From: JAJTDS01 sp964202895
GTDB taxonomy: Bacteria; Pseudomonadota; Alphaproteobacteria; Rickettsiales; UBA1997
Reading direction: 5' to 3'
Assembly (NCBI GenBank): GCA_964202895.1
Contig: CAXNJM010000001.1
Location: forward strand, 806,001 to 870,000
DNA: 64,000 nt
Shown here: piece by piece, positions 54,525 through 63,034 of the stretch
How positions within the stretch are numbered: position 1 is the stretch's first letter
Layout of the letters: each line of letters opens with the position of its first letter
Translations under genes and position numbers: made by a program
The notes under the pieces: model-generated
Databases searched by the model: none
The model's input: only the letters and a program-made list of their open reading frames with translations
Told to the model about the DNA's origin: nothing

Positions 54525-56444
54525 TTATTCAATTTCTTGACTATTTTTTTTATCTAATTCTACGGGATATTTTTTGAGTAAATATCTTTTATATTGGTCG
54601 CTAATTTCATATTTCATCTCATTTGATAATTGAGCTTGGAATTGAGAAGCTTCATCTTTGCTAATTTCTGGAACAACTACTTTTTTTGGCATTGCAATGT
54701 GGAATTCTTTTTCCCCATTTTTAATGGCATTAGTTGATTTATTGACTTCAGTAGCAAATAAAGCTTTAGAAAAATCGCTTTGTTGAGCTGTTTTTTCTGC
54801 TTCGTTTTGATTATATCGAGCGAATGATTTATTTTGTTCAAATTTTAAATTATATTTTTTGGCTATTTGAGCCATTTTTAATTGTTCTGCAACAATTTCA
54901 AGAGCAACTTTATTTGCCAATTTTGCAACTTCATCAATCAATTTTTGATTGCTTAAATCTGCAATAATGCTATTTTTAACCGCATCAATGTTTTGAACAG
55001 TTGCGGGAGTTATTTTATCGATTTGAAAAATATATAGATTATTTTCTTTTTCGCCTTTTAATTCAAAGATTTTAGAAACCTGCTTTTCTTTATAAGCAAG
55101 CAATGAATCGACGATTTTTTGGTCATTGAGATATTTATTTTCTTGCCCTTTAAAGCCTTGATTATCAAGCTTGGTAGCGATTATTTTGCTAGTTAGATTA
55201 AACTCTTTGATAATTTGCTCTAAATTCTTGCCCGCAACTGTGGCATCATCAATTTTAGATATTATTTGTTGTAGAGATTTTTCTCGTGCTTTAACTGTTA
55301 AATCGGCCTTAATTTCATTCTTTACAGACTCAAATTTTACTGGGGTAGAAGGGTTAATTTTGTTCAATAAAAATAAATGAAAACCGAGCTCACTTTTTAT
55401 TGGCTTAGTAATTTGATTTTCTGCGGTTTTGAATGTTTCGGTTGCAATTTCAGGAGGAAGATCTTTGTTAGAAATATTGGTAATTGTAATTTGTTTTTCT
55501 TCTTTATTTTTTAGCTCTTTAGCTAATTTTGCAAAATTTGCTTTTGGGCTAGTGTCTTTAGCTTTGTTTGCCTCTTCTAATTTTGCTAAAAATTCATCAG
55601 CCGTTTTTTTGTCATCAAAAAGCAAGTGATAGAAGTTTCTAGTTTCTGGATTTTGATATTTTGATTGATTTTCTTTATATTCTTTTAAAATTTCATCTTC
55701 ACTAACTGCAATATTTTTAAGCAATTGCGAGTTATTAAATTTAAAGAAAGAAACTTTGCGAGATTCAGGAATAGAGTATTTTGCTTTATTGGTGTCATAA
55801 AAATTTTTAATCTCTTCTTCTTTAAACTTAGCATCAAAATTTTTTAAATTAGCAGAATTAATGGTTACTAGATCAGCAACTCGTAGCTCTTTTTTGATTT
55901 TCAATTCATTCATCGCTGTTGCAAGTGTGATTGGAGTGGCATCGACAAAGCTTGTTATAATTATTTCGCTGTTAATTTGATTTTTTAAGAATGAAAAATA
56001 TTTTTCTTCGTTAATTCCGTAGCTGGCAAGCAGTTTTTTAAACATTTCATAGTTAAATTTACCATTTTCATCTTGTAATTTTTTTTCTTTGACAATTTTT
56101 GACATTAAAAATTTACGAGTAATTCCTATTGAAATATCTTGATTTGCTTGCTCAATCAACATTTGATTGATTAGACCGTCTAAAATTTGTGCTTTAAAAG
56201 GCTTAGAATCAACATATTCAACAGCTTGTTTACTGTTATCTCTGGCTAGAATTGCATTACGAGCCCTTTCTAACTCTTTCAAAAAAATTCTTTGAGTAAT
56301 TTTATTATCACCGACCTTAGCAATGAAAGGCTCATAACGATTAATGAAATAATCACTAAAACCCATTACAACAAAAACCAAAACAGCTACGGCAATAAAA
56401 ATTTTAAAAACAATATGACTGGTAATTTTACGAATTTTTTGCAT
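54525..56444 (-). CDS. ppiD: Periplasmic peptidyl-prolyl isomerase/chaperone (PpiD-like, SurA_N)
   Basis: A 639-residue membrane-anchored folding factor. The N-terminus MQKIRKITSHIVFKIFIAVAVLVFVVMGFSDYF is one transmembrane anchor, followed by a SurA_N-type region (about residues 40-190, DNKITQRIFLKELERARNAIL) and a parvulin-type domain (about 265-375, with NFYHLLFDDKKTADEFLAKL and KPIKSELGFHLFLLNKI). A long helical C-terminal region completes the PpiD layout. It assists outer-membrane and secreted proteins near the Sec translocon. Sequence conservation of the parvulin active site is low, so isomerase activity is uncertain. Confidence 0.88.
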   Translation of the reverse strand: MQKIRKITSHIVFKIFIAVAVLVFVVMGFSDYFINRYEPFIAKVGDNKITQRIFLKELERARNAILARDNSKQAVEYVDSKPFKAQILDGLINQMLIEQANQDISIGITRKFLMSKIVKEKKLQDENGKFNYEMFKKLLASYGINEEKYFSFLKNQINSEIIITSFVDATPITLATAMNELKIKKELRVADLVTINSANLKNFDAKFKEEEIKNFYDTNKAKYSIPESRKVSFFKFNNSQLLKNIAVSEDEILKEYKENQSKYQNPETRNFYHLLFDDKKTADEFLAKLEEANKAKDTSPKANFAKLAKELKNKEEKQITITNISNKDLPPEIATETFKTAENQITKPIKSELGFHLFLLNKINPSTPVKFESVKNEIKADLTVKAREKSLQQIISKIDDATVAGKNLEQIIKEFNLTSKIIATKLDNQGFKGQENKYLNDQKIVDSLLAYKEKQVSKIFELKGEKENNLYIFQIDKITPATVQNIDAVKNSIIADLSNQKLIDEVAKLANKVALEIVAEQLKMAQIAKKYNLKFEQNKSFARYNQNEAEKTAQQSDFSKALFATEVNKSTNAIKNGEKEFHIAMPKKVVVPEISKDEASQFQAQLSNEMKYEISDQYKRYLLKKYPVELDKKNSQEIE

Positions 56445-56778
56445 TTTTTTAGATTTTAAATTTGGTTAAATTTGATTTTAAAATAATCAGACTCAATCGA
56501 CTTACAAACTAACCAACAAAGCTTATGAATACTAGAAAACAATGATTCTAGAAGATGTTGCGGTTAGGCTATTTGAATAGAGTTAAAATTATGAATTATG
56601 ACGATATTTTTATAATATTTTTTATAAAAGCAAGTTTTTAATTAACTTAAATCAGTTAATTTTATATTAAAAATCATTGCTTGCTAAGAAATTTCTTTAA
56701 ATTAATGCTTTAAATTTCTTGAAAAAAAAATTTATTGATATTAATGTGATTGCCCTTAATTTTAAATTAATTTCAAAT
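56445..56778. other. Gene-free divergent gap between ppiD and lysC
   Basis: About 330 bp, strongly AT-rich, with several short ATG frames that are not conserved. It must hold the promoters of both divergent genes, but no confident -35/-10 pair could be chosen. A TTG start at 56719 would extend lysC by 20 residues with nonconserved sequence. Confidence 0.45.
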
Positions 56779-58020
56779 ATGTTAATCGTTCAAAAATTTG
56801 GCGGTACCTCCGTTGGAGATATCAAGCGAATTAAAAATGTTGCTCAAAAAGTAAAGGCAGAATTACTTAAAAACAACAAAATTATAGTTGTGGTTTCAGC
56901 AATGTCTGGGGTTACAAATCAACTAGTAGGCTATTGCAATGAAGTTTCAAACCTTATTGATCAAGACTCTCTAATTGAGTATGATTCAATTGTTGCCACG
57001 GGCGAACAAATAACCTGTGGTCTTCTTGCCTTAGAATTACAATCAATTGGCTATAAGGCTAGGTCTTTCTTGGGTTGGCAAATTCCTATCCACACTGATT
57101 CCGTTCACAGCAAAGCAAGAATAGATAATATCAACGGTGCCGAATTATTAAAAGAACTAGAAAATTACGATGTTATAATAATTGCAGGCTTTCAGGGCAT
57201 CGATAGTAAAACCAATAGAATCACTACTCTCGGCAGAGGTGGCTCCGATACTTCCGCTGTTGCCATCGCTGCTTCTGTAAAGGCAGATTTATGCGATATT
57301 TACACCGATGTTAATGGTATATACACTACCGACCCTAGAATTACCGACAAAGCACATAAATTAGACAAGGTTTCTTACGAAGAAATGCTTGAAATGGCTT
57401 ATAGTGGCTCTAAAGTATTACAAACTCGCTCTGTTGCAATGGCAATGGCACATAATGTAAGAGTGCGAGTATTATCAACATTTGAAGAAGTTAACGAAAC
57501 TTCTGGAACAATATTAGTCAATAACGAGGAAGAATCCATGGAAAAAAGAGTTATAACCGGCATCAGCCTTAGTAAAAACGATGTCCACATTACACTTACA
57601 AAAATGCCCGACCATCCCGGCCTATCAGCATCAATATTTGGTGCATTAGCTTCTAAAGAAGTTAATGTCGATATGATCGTGCAAAATATCTCTATCGATA
57701 AGCAATTTGTTGATATAACCTTTACAACCTCAAAAGAAGAGCTGGAAAGAGCAAAAATTGCTATTGAATCAGTAAAATCAACAGTTAATTATCAAGACCT
57801 CAAAATTGACGAAAATATTGCGAAAATTTCAATCATTGGTGTGGGGATGATAAGCCATTCTGGAGTCGCTCACACAATGTTTAAAACTCTTGCCGATAAA
57901 GGAATCAACCTATTGTTAATTTCAACATCAGAAATCAAAATTTCAGTATTAATCGCCAAAGAATATGGCGAACTAGCCGTAAGAGTGCTTCACACTGCTT
58001 TTGAACTTGACAGCAAATAA
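56779..58020 (+). CDS. lysC: Aspartate kinase
   Basis: LysC phosphorylates aspartate, the entry to lysine, threonine, methionine and diaminopimelate synthesis. From ATG 56779 the protein is 413 residues, beginning LIVQKFGGTSVGDIKRI (the KFGGTS ATP motif), with GRGGSDTSAVAIAASVKADLCDIYTDVNGIYTTDPRI and two C-terminal ACT domains (from about residue 260, MPDHPGLSASIFGAL and ISIIGVGMISHSGVAHTMF). The ACT pair indicates feedback control by lysine or threonine. It lies 7 nt before ilvD. Confidence 0.97.
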   Translation: MLIVQKFGGTSVGDIKRIKNVAQKVKAELLKNNKIIVVVSAMSGVTNQLVGYCNEVSNLIDQDSLIEYDSIVATGEQITCGLLALELQSIGYKARSFLGWQIPIHTDSVHSKARIDNINGAELLKELENYDVIIIAGFQGIDSKTNRITTLGRGGSDTSAVAIAASVKADLCDIYTDVNGIYTTDPRITDKAHKLDKVSYEEMLEMAYSGSKVLQTRSVAMAMAHNVRVRVLSTFEEVNETSGTILVNNEEESMEKRVITGISLSKNDVHITLTKMPDHPGLSASIFGALASKEVNVDMIVQNISIDKQFVDITFTTSKEELERAKIAIESVKSTVNYQDLKIDENIAKISIIGVGMISHSGVAHTMFKTLADKGINLLLISTSEIKISVLIAKEYGELAVRVLHTAFELDSK

Positions 58021-58027
58021 ATATAAA

Positions 58028-59776
58028 ATGAAAAACTTTTTCGATAAATCAAAACTTCCTTCTCGCTATGTTACCAGTGTAAGCGGTTGCGAAGGCAGAA
58101 AAACAATGCTTTACAACATAAAAACCGACTTATACCCAGATGGTCTTAGCGAAGCAGATATTCAAAAACCTTTCGTTGGTGTAGTAACTAGCTGGAACGA
58201 GGCAGCACCTTGCAATATCGCCCTACAAAGACAAGCCCAGCCCGCAAAAGCAGGAGTAAAAGAAGGCGGTTGCACCCCTAGAGAATTCACCACCATAACC
58301 GTTACCGATGGCATTGCTAACGGGCATCAAGGTATGAAATCGTCTCTTGTTTCAAGAGAAGTTATCGCCGATTCAATAGAATTAACAGTTAGAGGGCATT
58401 GCTATGATGGTTTAGTTGGCATTGCAGGTTGCGATAAATCTCTACCCGCAATGATGATGGCAATGTGCCGTCTCAATATCCCATCAGTTTTTATGTATGG
58501 TGGCTCTATTTTACCGGGTAATTTCCAAGGTCGCGATGTTACTATTGTCGATGTATTTGAAGCAGTAGGAAAAAGAGATGCCGGCTTAATGTCTAATGAA
58601 AACCTTGCCCTACTAACAAGAACTGCTTGCCCTAGTGCTGGTGCCTGCGGAGGTCAATTCACTGCCAATACTATGGCATGTGTGAGCGAGGCAATTGGTT
58701 TAGCTCTACCGGGCTCTTCTGGAGCACCTGCACCTTATAAATCTAGAGATGCTTATGCTTATGCTTCGGGAATAGCCGTTGCATCACTTATCGCCAAAAA
58801 TATCAAACCAAGAGATATAGTAACCCTTCAATCTCTAGAAAATGCTGCGGTTATAGTTGCCGCAACAGGCGGTTCAACCAATGCGGTTTTGCATTTACCT
58901 GCAATTGCCAATGAATGCGGGATAGATTTCGACGCCTTTGCAATTGGCAAAATATTCGCTAAAACTCCCTATATTGCTGATATGAAACCGGGGGGCAAAT
59001 ATGTCGCTAAAGACCTTTACGAAGCTGGCGGAGTGCAGATGATTCTCAAAATATTACTAGATAACGGCTTTATTCACGGCGATTGCCTTACTGTTACTGG
59101 CAAAACAATGGAAGAAAATCTGAAAGAAATTAAATTCAACGAATATCAACAAGTGGTGAGACACCCTGCTAATCCATTATCAAAAAGTGGCGGAGTAGTA
59201 ATATTAAGCGGTAATCTTGCACCCGATGGAGCCGTGGTTAAGGTTGCGGGAATTCCCAAAGATAAGTTAAAATTTACCGGCAAAGCTTTATGTTTTGATT
59301 CTGAAGAAGAATGTTTTAGAGCCGTTGAAAATAAGAGATACAAAGAGGGGGATGTTCTTGTTATTCGTTATGAAGGCCCTAAAGGTGGCCCCGGAATGCG
59401 AGAAATGCTTGCCACTACCGCCTCAATTTATGGTCAAGGTATGGGAGAGAAAGTTGCCCTCATTACCGATGGTCGTTTTTCTGGTGGCACTAGAGGTTTC
59501 TGTGTTGGTCATATTAGCCCAGAAGCATCAGTTGGCGGAGTAATTGCCTTGTTGGAAGATGGCGATATCATAACTATTGATGCTAATATTGGCACCATCA
59601 ATGCTGAACTAACCCAAGAGGAACTCAATTCCCGAGCTGAAAAATGGCAACCACGAAAAAATGATTATCAAAGCGGGGCATTATGGAAATACACAAAAAC
59701 TGTTGAATCCGCCCGCTACGGAGCCCCTACCCATCAAGGAGCAAAAGCAGAAATCATCTCTTACGATAAAATATAA
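58028..59776 (+). CDS. ilvD: Dihydroxy-acid dehydratase IlvD
   Basis: IlvD dehydrates dihydroxy acids to the keto acids of valine and isoleucine, and supplies the leucine branch that leuD belongs to. From ATG 58028 the protein is 582 residues. The Fe-S cysteines are in SWNEAAPCNIAL and GIAGCDKSLPAMMMAMCRLNIPS and in CPSAGACGGQFTANTMACVSEA. The phosphate/metal regions and the C-terminal GTRGFCVGHISPEA are complete. Frames starting upstream begin inside lysC. Confidence 0.97.
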   Translation: MKNFFDKSKLPSRYVTSVSGCEGRKTMLYNIKTDLYPDGLSEADIQKPFVGVVTSWNEAAPCNIALQRQAQPAKAGVKEGGCTPREFTTITVTDGIANGHQGMKSSLVSREVIADSIELTVRGHCYDGLVGIAGCDKSLPAMMMAMCRLNIPSVFMYGGSILPGNFQGRDVTIVDVFEAVGKRDAGLMSNENLALLTRTACPSAGACGGQFTANTMACVSEAIGLALPGSSGAPAPYKSRDAYAYASGIAVASLIAKNIKPRDIVTLQSLENAAVIVAATGGSTNAVLHLPAIANECGIDFDAFAIGKIFAKTPYIADMKPGGKYVAKDLYEAGGVQMILKILLDNGFIHGDCLTVTGKTMEENLKEIKFNEYQQVVRHPANPLSKSGGVVILSGNLAPDGAVVKVAGIPKDKLKFTGKALCFDSEEECFRAVENKRYKEGDVLVIRYEGPKGGPGMREMLATTASIYGQGMGEKVALITDGRFSGGTRGFCVGHISPEASVGGVIALLEDGDIITIDANIGTINAELTQEELNSRAEKWQPRKNDYQSGALWKYTKTVESARYGAPTHQGAKAEIISYDKI

Positions 59777-60233
59777 ACAAGTTTATTAGATTCCCTAGCA
59801 ACTTCAATTCTTTTTCCTTGAACTAACATACCAAAGGCAACAAGGGACTTCAACCCCTTGTTGCCGTTAGTAGAAAGTTCGAAGCCAATTCGCCCGTCAT
59901 CCCGACGAAAGTCGGGACCCAGTCTATATCTTTCTGGGTGCCGTTTTGCAACGGCATGACGAGTGTTTGATACATTTGGAACATTACCGTCATCCCGCGC
60001 GAAGTCGCGAGTATCCACAGCAATAAAATCAACATTAAACAGAACTTTGCTAAAGTGTATTTGTGAATCTGTGGACCCTGCAACTTCCGTGCGAAGGCGG
60101 TAGAAAAGGATTAGAGCCCTTAGGGGGGTTAAAGAAGACAAGGGACTAAAGCCCCCCCCAAGAATAATATGTTGCCGAAGGGGAGAGTTCGAAGCTAGAA
60201 AAGCAAGGAACTAGAGAAAATTTTACCCTAAAA
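59777..60233. other. Gene-free region filled with palindromic repeats
   Basis: This 457-bp gap begins with an 11-bp hairpin GGCAACAAGGG/CCCTTGTTGCC (59836-59865), then a cloverleaf-like element (59895-59961) and a related element starting CGTCATCCCGCGCGAAGTCG (59988) whose TCCACAG can pair with CTGTGGA about 50 nt downstream. The end is rich in GGGG/CCCC blocks (60120-60190). Apparent ORFs here are translations of the repeats and are not credible genes. Composition is clearly richer in G+C than the genes around it. Confidence 0.7.
59895..59961. repeat. Cloverleaf-like palindromic element, copy 1
   Basis: Closing arms CGTCAT (59895-59900) and ATGACG (59956-59961) enclose three inner hairpins: CCCGAC/GTCGGG (59901-59906, 59911-59916), ACCCAG/CTGGGT (59917-59922, 59934-59939), and CCGTT/AACGG (59941-59945, 59950-59954). 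All arms pair perfectly, so the strand can fold as a three-armed structure. Confidence 0.85.
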
Positions 60234-61802
60234 TTAATTTTTATCTTTTTTCTTATCATCTAAAGCCTTATCAATCAAGGCCTCTACTGAAAATTTATTC
60301 TTCATAAGCATTTTATTAATTTTCTCAGCAGGATTTTTGTTAATCTCCTCAAAAGTCTTATCAAAAAACTTTGTATACTCCTGAGTAAATGATTCCGTAA
60401 ACTGGTCTCTGCTTGTCTCGTAATTTGCACGATAGCCAATCATAGCCTCAACAATAGAGCATTTATACTTATATTCTGCTGCCAATAGCGATAAAATATC
60501 ATGCCTTTTATTACAAAACCAAAAACCAAGACCAAGCGGTAGAAAAATCATTGCACGATATGCGAATGTAATCCATTCCAATTTTTGACCAACATTATTT
60601 ACATTTTCTTTATTTACATTATCTAAATTCTGTTCTAACCCGTGTACGAACCTTATCCCATATTTATATAACACTCCATCTATATTGAAGCCAAGTATCC
60701 ATATTAATCCAAATACAGCTATAGTCGCAATAAAGCCAATGGACCATTTGAACATCCACTTTGCCTCCTTCTCCTTTGTGTCAGCTTCCTTTTGAAAAGT
60801 TTCAACCATTAAAGTATTAACATGATCGCCTAGTGATTTCTTTGTTTCCGAATTCATTTTATCAATTTCTTTTGTCTGGTCCCCCATGTATTTCTCGTAT
60901 TTTTCTTTGGTTTTTTTTATGCCTTCGATATCTGTTTTTAATGAACTAACTTTTATATATTCTTGCTCTTCTGCGGTTAGAACATCGCCAATTTGAAGCT
61001 TAAAGTCTATCCTAAGCATCTCAATACTCTTCTGACTCTTCTCAATATCATTTGCTTTACCCTCTATTAAGTTAATATATCGCTCAGTTTTTCCAATTAA
61101 TCCATCAAATTCTATATCCTCTACACCAATCTTTACAGTTTGTTTTGCAACAAATAGCTCATTATATTTATCCTTGATTTTATCGAAGCTACCCTCTATA
61201 AATCCTTTAATGCCTTGTTTTTCATCGGTCGTTGAAGAGTTATTATCTAGTAGTTTACTATGAAATTCGGTTATTGCTTTTTCTTTTTCCTTTAAATCTT
61301 CATGCAATTTCTTTGTTTCTGTTAGATGTTTGTTAATAACCTCCTGTTCCTTTATAAATTCCCATTGCTTTCTGGTGGCCTTAGCTATGTTCCACTTTAC
61401 ATAAGGTAAAAAAGACAACATGTAAGATTTTAGACTATCAAAACTTTCTTGAGTATTGTAGTTGCTCGAGCCAATATATTGCACATTAAAATTATTATTT
61501 TTATATGCCGTTAGTGCATTAAAAATATTATTAAAGCCTGTAATTATATTGTTGATGTTTTTTAAATCAATAAACGGACTTAACTCTAAGTAATTATCTG
61601 CTTTAATAACAGTTGTATTCCAGACATTTAAGCATACCAAAAAATCCCTATAATTAAAAATTGTTCCGTTAATTATGCCATTTTCATTATTAAGATTAGC
61701 CTCTAAAGCATTTTTCACATCTTCATCCTCAATAAGGTTTTTTACTTGAAGTGTCTGATTCTTTAGTCCTTCTAATTTTTGAATACTCATAATTTTATAC
61801 AA
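60234..61802 (-). CDS. Unrecognised coiled-coil protein with two membrane helices
   Basis: No family recognised with confidence. The 522-residue protein has a helical N-terminal half with long charged heptad-like stretches (about residues 130-340, for example EKEKAITEFHSKLLD and IEKSQKSIEMLRIDFKLQIG), then two hydrophobic helices (about 349-370 and 412-432) separated by a polar loop of about 40 residues. A C-terminal helical part follows, SLLAAEYKYKCSIVEAMIGYRANYE, resembling domains that follow such helices in other bacterial proteins of unknown role. It could be a membrane-anchored sensor or scaffold. It is bracketed by palindromic repeats. Met at residue 5 is an alternative start. Confidence 0.72.
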   Translation of the reverse strand: MYKIMSIQKLEGLKNQTLQVKNLIEDEDVKNALEANLNNENGIINGTIFNYRDFLVCLNVWNTTVIKADNYLELSPFIDLKNINNIITGFNNIFNALTAYKNNNFNVQYIGSSNYNTQESFDSLKSYMLSFLPYVKWNIAKATRKQWEFIKEQEVINKHLTETKKLHEDLKEKEKAITEFHSKLLDNNSSTTDEKQGIKGFIEGSFDKIKDKYNELFVAKQTVKIGVEDIEFDGLIGKTERYINLIEGKANDIEKSQKSIEMLRIDFKLQIGDVLTAEEQEYIKVSSLKTDIEGIKKTKEKYEKYMGDQTKEIDKMNSETKKSLGDHVNTLMVETFQKEADTKEKEAKWMFKWSIGFIATIAVFGLIWILGFNIDGVLYKYGIRFVHGLEQNLDNVNKENVNNVGQKLEWITFAYRAMIFLPLGLGFWFCNKRHDILSLLAAEYKYKCSIVEAMIGYRANYETSRDQFTESFTQEYTKFFDKTFEEINKNPAEKINKMLMKNKFSVEALIDKALDDKKKDKN

Positions 61803-62141
61803 TTAAATTTTCTAACTTGAATTTTTGCCTTGCTTTTAAGGACGGTAAAGATTGTTGATTTATCAAAGTTTATAAGCTTGAGATTTATTAAAATCAAGTT
61901 TTTTGATATAATTTTGGCAATAAGGGGCTGAAGCCCCTCGCGAGGGTTTACCTTATTCGTCATCACGACGAAAGTCGGGACCCAGCCTCGCCATCTTTCT
62001 GGGTACCGTTTTTCAACGGCATGACGAGTGTTTTAGTTCCGTCATCCTGTGGCGAAGTTGCAGAAGAGAAGTTAGAGCTCTTAGAAATGATATAGTTATT
62101 CAACCTTTTCTTCCAATTTTTAATTATTTTTACCACCAAAT
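61803..62141. other. Gene-free region with palindromic repeats
   Basis: About 340 bp. It holds an AT-rich left part, a hairpin GGGGCT-GA-AGCCCC (61924-61937), the second cloverleaf element, and a half-element beginning CGTCATCCTGTGGCGAAGTTG (62040 onward) similar to the fragment at 24949. No gene was seen. Confidence 0.65.
61958..62026. repeat. Cloverleaf-like palindromic element, copy 2
   Basis: Same plan as copy 1: CGTCAT (61958-61963) and ATGACG (62021-62026) close CACGAC/GTCGGG (one mismatch), ACCCAG/CTGGGT (61980-61985, 61999-62004) and CCGTT/AACGG (62006-62010, 62015-62019). The loops differ between the two copies while most stems are kept, as expected when structure is under selection. 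Confidence 0.85.
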
Positions 62142-62843
62142 CTAATTGATTCCTGAATTATTACTATTAACCATCTTTCTAGGAGGCGGTTCATTCTCCA
62201 AAATTCCTTTTTCTTCAGCGAAAGTTACTCTTTTTAAGGAGTTAGGCTTGATTTTATTACTAGATACGGAATTTTGATTCTCTTTCATATTTTTGTTTTT
62301 TACCTCAATAGGAAGCTTAAGGATAGTTGCTTCGCATATTTCATTTATTACTTTCTTGGTGAATTTCTTAATGAATTTTGCAAATTCTTCCTTTTTGCTT
62401 GTTAGTAAATCTTCTTCTTGAAAGTTGAAACGATTATACACAACTTTGGTAATATCATCATCGGAACAGAGACCAGCATAAGCAATCATTGTGTTTAGAG
62501 TTGGATAATTCTTGATTTTATTTAAGCTATCGTTAACAAGCTGTCTGCCATCTTCTTTTTCGAGTTTTTCACATAATGATATCATATATTTGCTTATTGC
62601 ATAAGATGATTTTTGGGACTCATCTTCTTTAATAACACATTCGATGGAACCAACTACACATTTAATAAAACTCTCAATTGCACCATTATTATTATCTGCA
62701 AACATATATTGATTTTTTGCCTTTAATTTATGATATTTGTCATAAAGATAGCTACTATATTCTTCTCTTGTGCTGGCATAAGGATAATAGCAAAATATTA
62801 GCGATTTTGATGGCTTTAATAATTTTATTGATTCCGATTCCAT
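62142..62843 (-). CDS. Hypothetical protein of the accessory region
   Basis: Not recognised. The 233-residue protein is predicted mostly helical, with no signal peptide or membrane segment. Features are YYPYASTREEYSSYLYDKYHKL near the N-terminus, a central helical part with CSDDDITKVVYNRFNFQEEDLLTSKKEEFAKFIKKF, and a C-terminal polar tail (about residues 190-233, ending PPPRKMVNSNNSGIN) that looks disordered. The phrase VYNRFNF faintly echoes VYNLFDF in the next larger gene upstream, so the two may be distant paralogs. A secreted effector is possible but unsupported. Confidence 0.6.
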   Translation of the reverse strand: MESESIKLLKPSKSLIFCYYPYASTREEYSSYLYDKYHKLKAKNQYMFADNNNGAIESFIKCVVGSIECVIKEDESQKSSYAISKYMISLCEKLEKEDGRQLVNDSLNKIKNYPTLNTMIAYAGLCSDDDITKVVYNRFNFQEEDLLTSKKEEFAKFIKKFTKKVINEICEATILKLPIEVKNKNMKENQNSVSSNKIKPNSLKRVTFAEEKGILENEPPPRKMVNSNNSGIN

Positions 62844-62846
62844 AAT

Positions 62847-63008
62847 TTAATTATTCTTTGATTGTGAGATTTGGCGACATATTATTGAAATTAGTGTTCC
62901 CAAAATAGGGTTGCCGATATGATTTTTTGCCACATCTTGTTTGATTAGAACAAGATGTGGAAAATCATCCATCTCCTTATTATCTTCTTTTTTATCAATG
63001 GGCTTCAT
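62847..63008 (-). CDS. Small 53-residue ORF containing a long hairpin
   Basis: An ATG-started frame, product MKPIDKKEDN through SQSKNN, fills the gap between two larger genes on the same strand and ends 3 nt before the next start. A perfect 12-bp hairpin, CCACATCTTGTT (62930-62941) and AACAAGATGTGG (62949-62960), lies inside it and is extended by GATTTT/AAAATC with a 3-nt bulge. Such a structure in a coding region is unusual, so the ORF may be spurious or may have taken in a palindromic insert. Confidence 0.4.
   Translation of the reverse strand: MKPIDKKEDNKEMDDFPHLVLIKQDVAKNHIGNPILGTLISIICRQISQSKNN
62921..62966. repeat. Long hairpin within the 62.9-kb small ORF
   Basis: A 12-bp perfect stem with a 7-nt loop (TGATTAG) and an outer 6-bp GATTTT/AAAATC stem. 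It is the longest perfect stem in the accessory region. It is not followed by a T-run in either direction. Confidence 0.8.
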
Positions 63009-63034
63009 GTTATATTCTTCATCTAAATAACCTG

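Noticed and set aside
58001..58027. TTG start for ilvD inside lysC
   Set aside because: The first conserved IlvD residues follow the ATG at 58028, 7 nt after the lysC stop.
59761..60141. ORFs of 126 and 77 residues on the - strand over the repeat region
   Set aside because: They are translations of the palindromic elements (phrases from GTCGGGACCCAG-type repeats), lack conservation features and overlap each other and the ilvD end.
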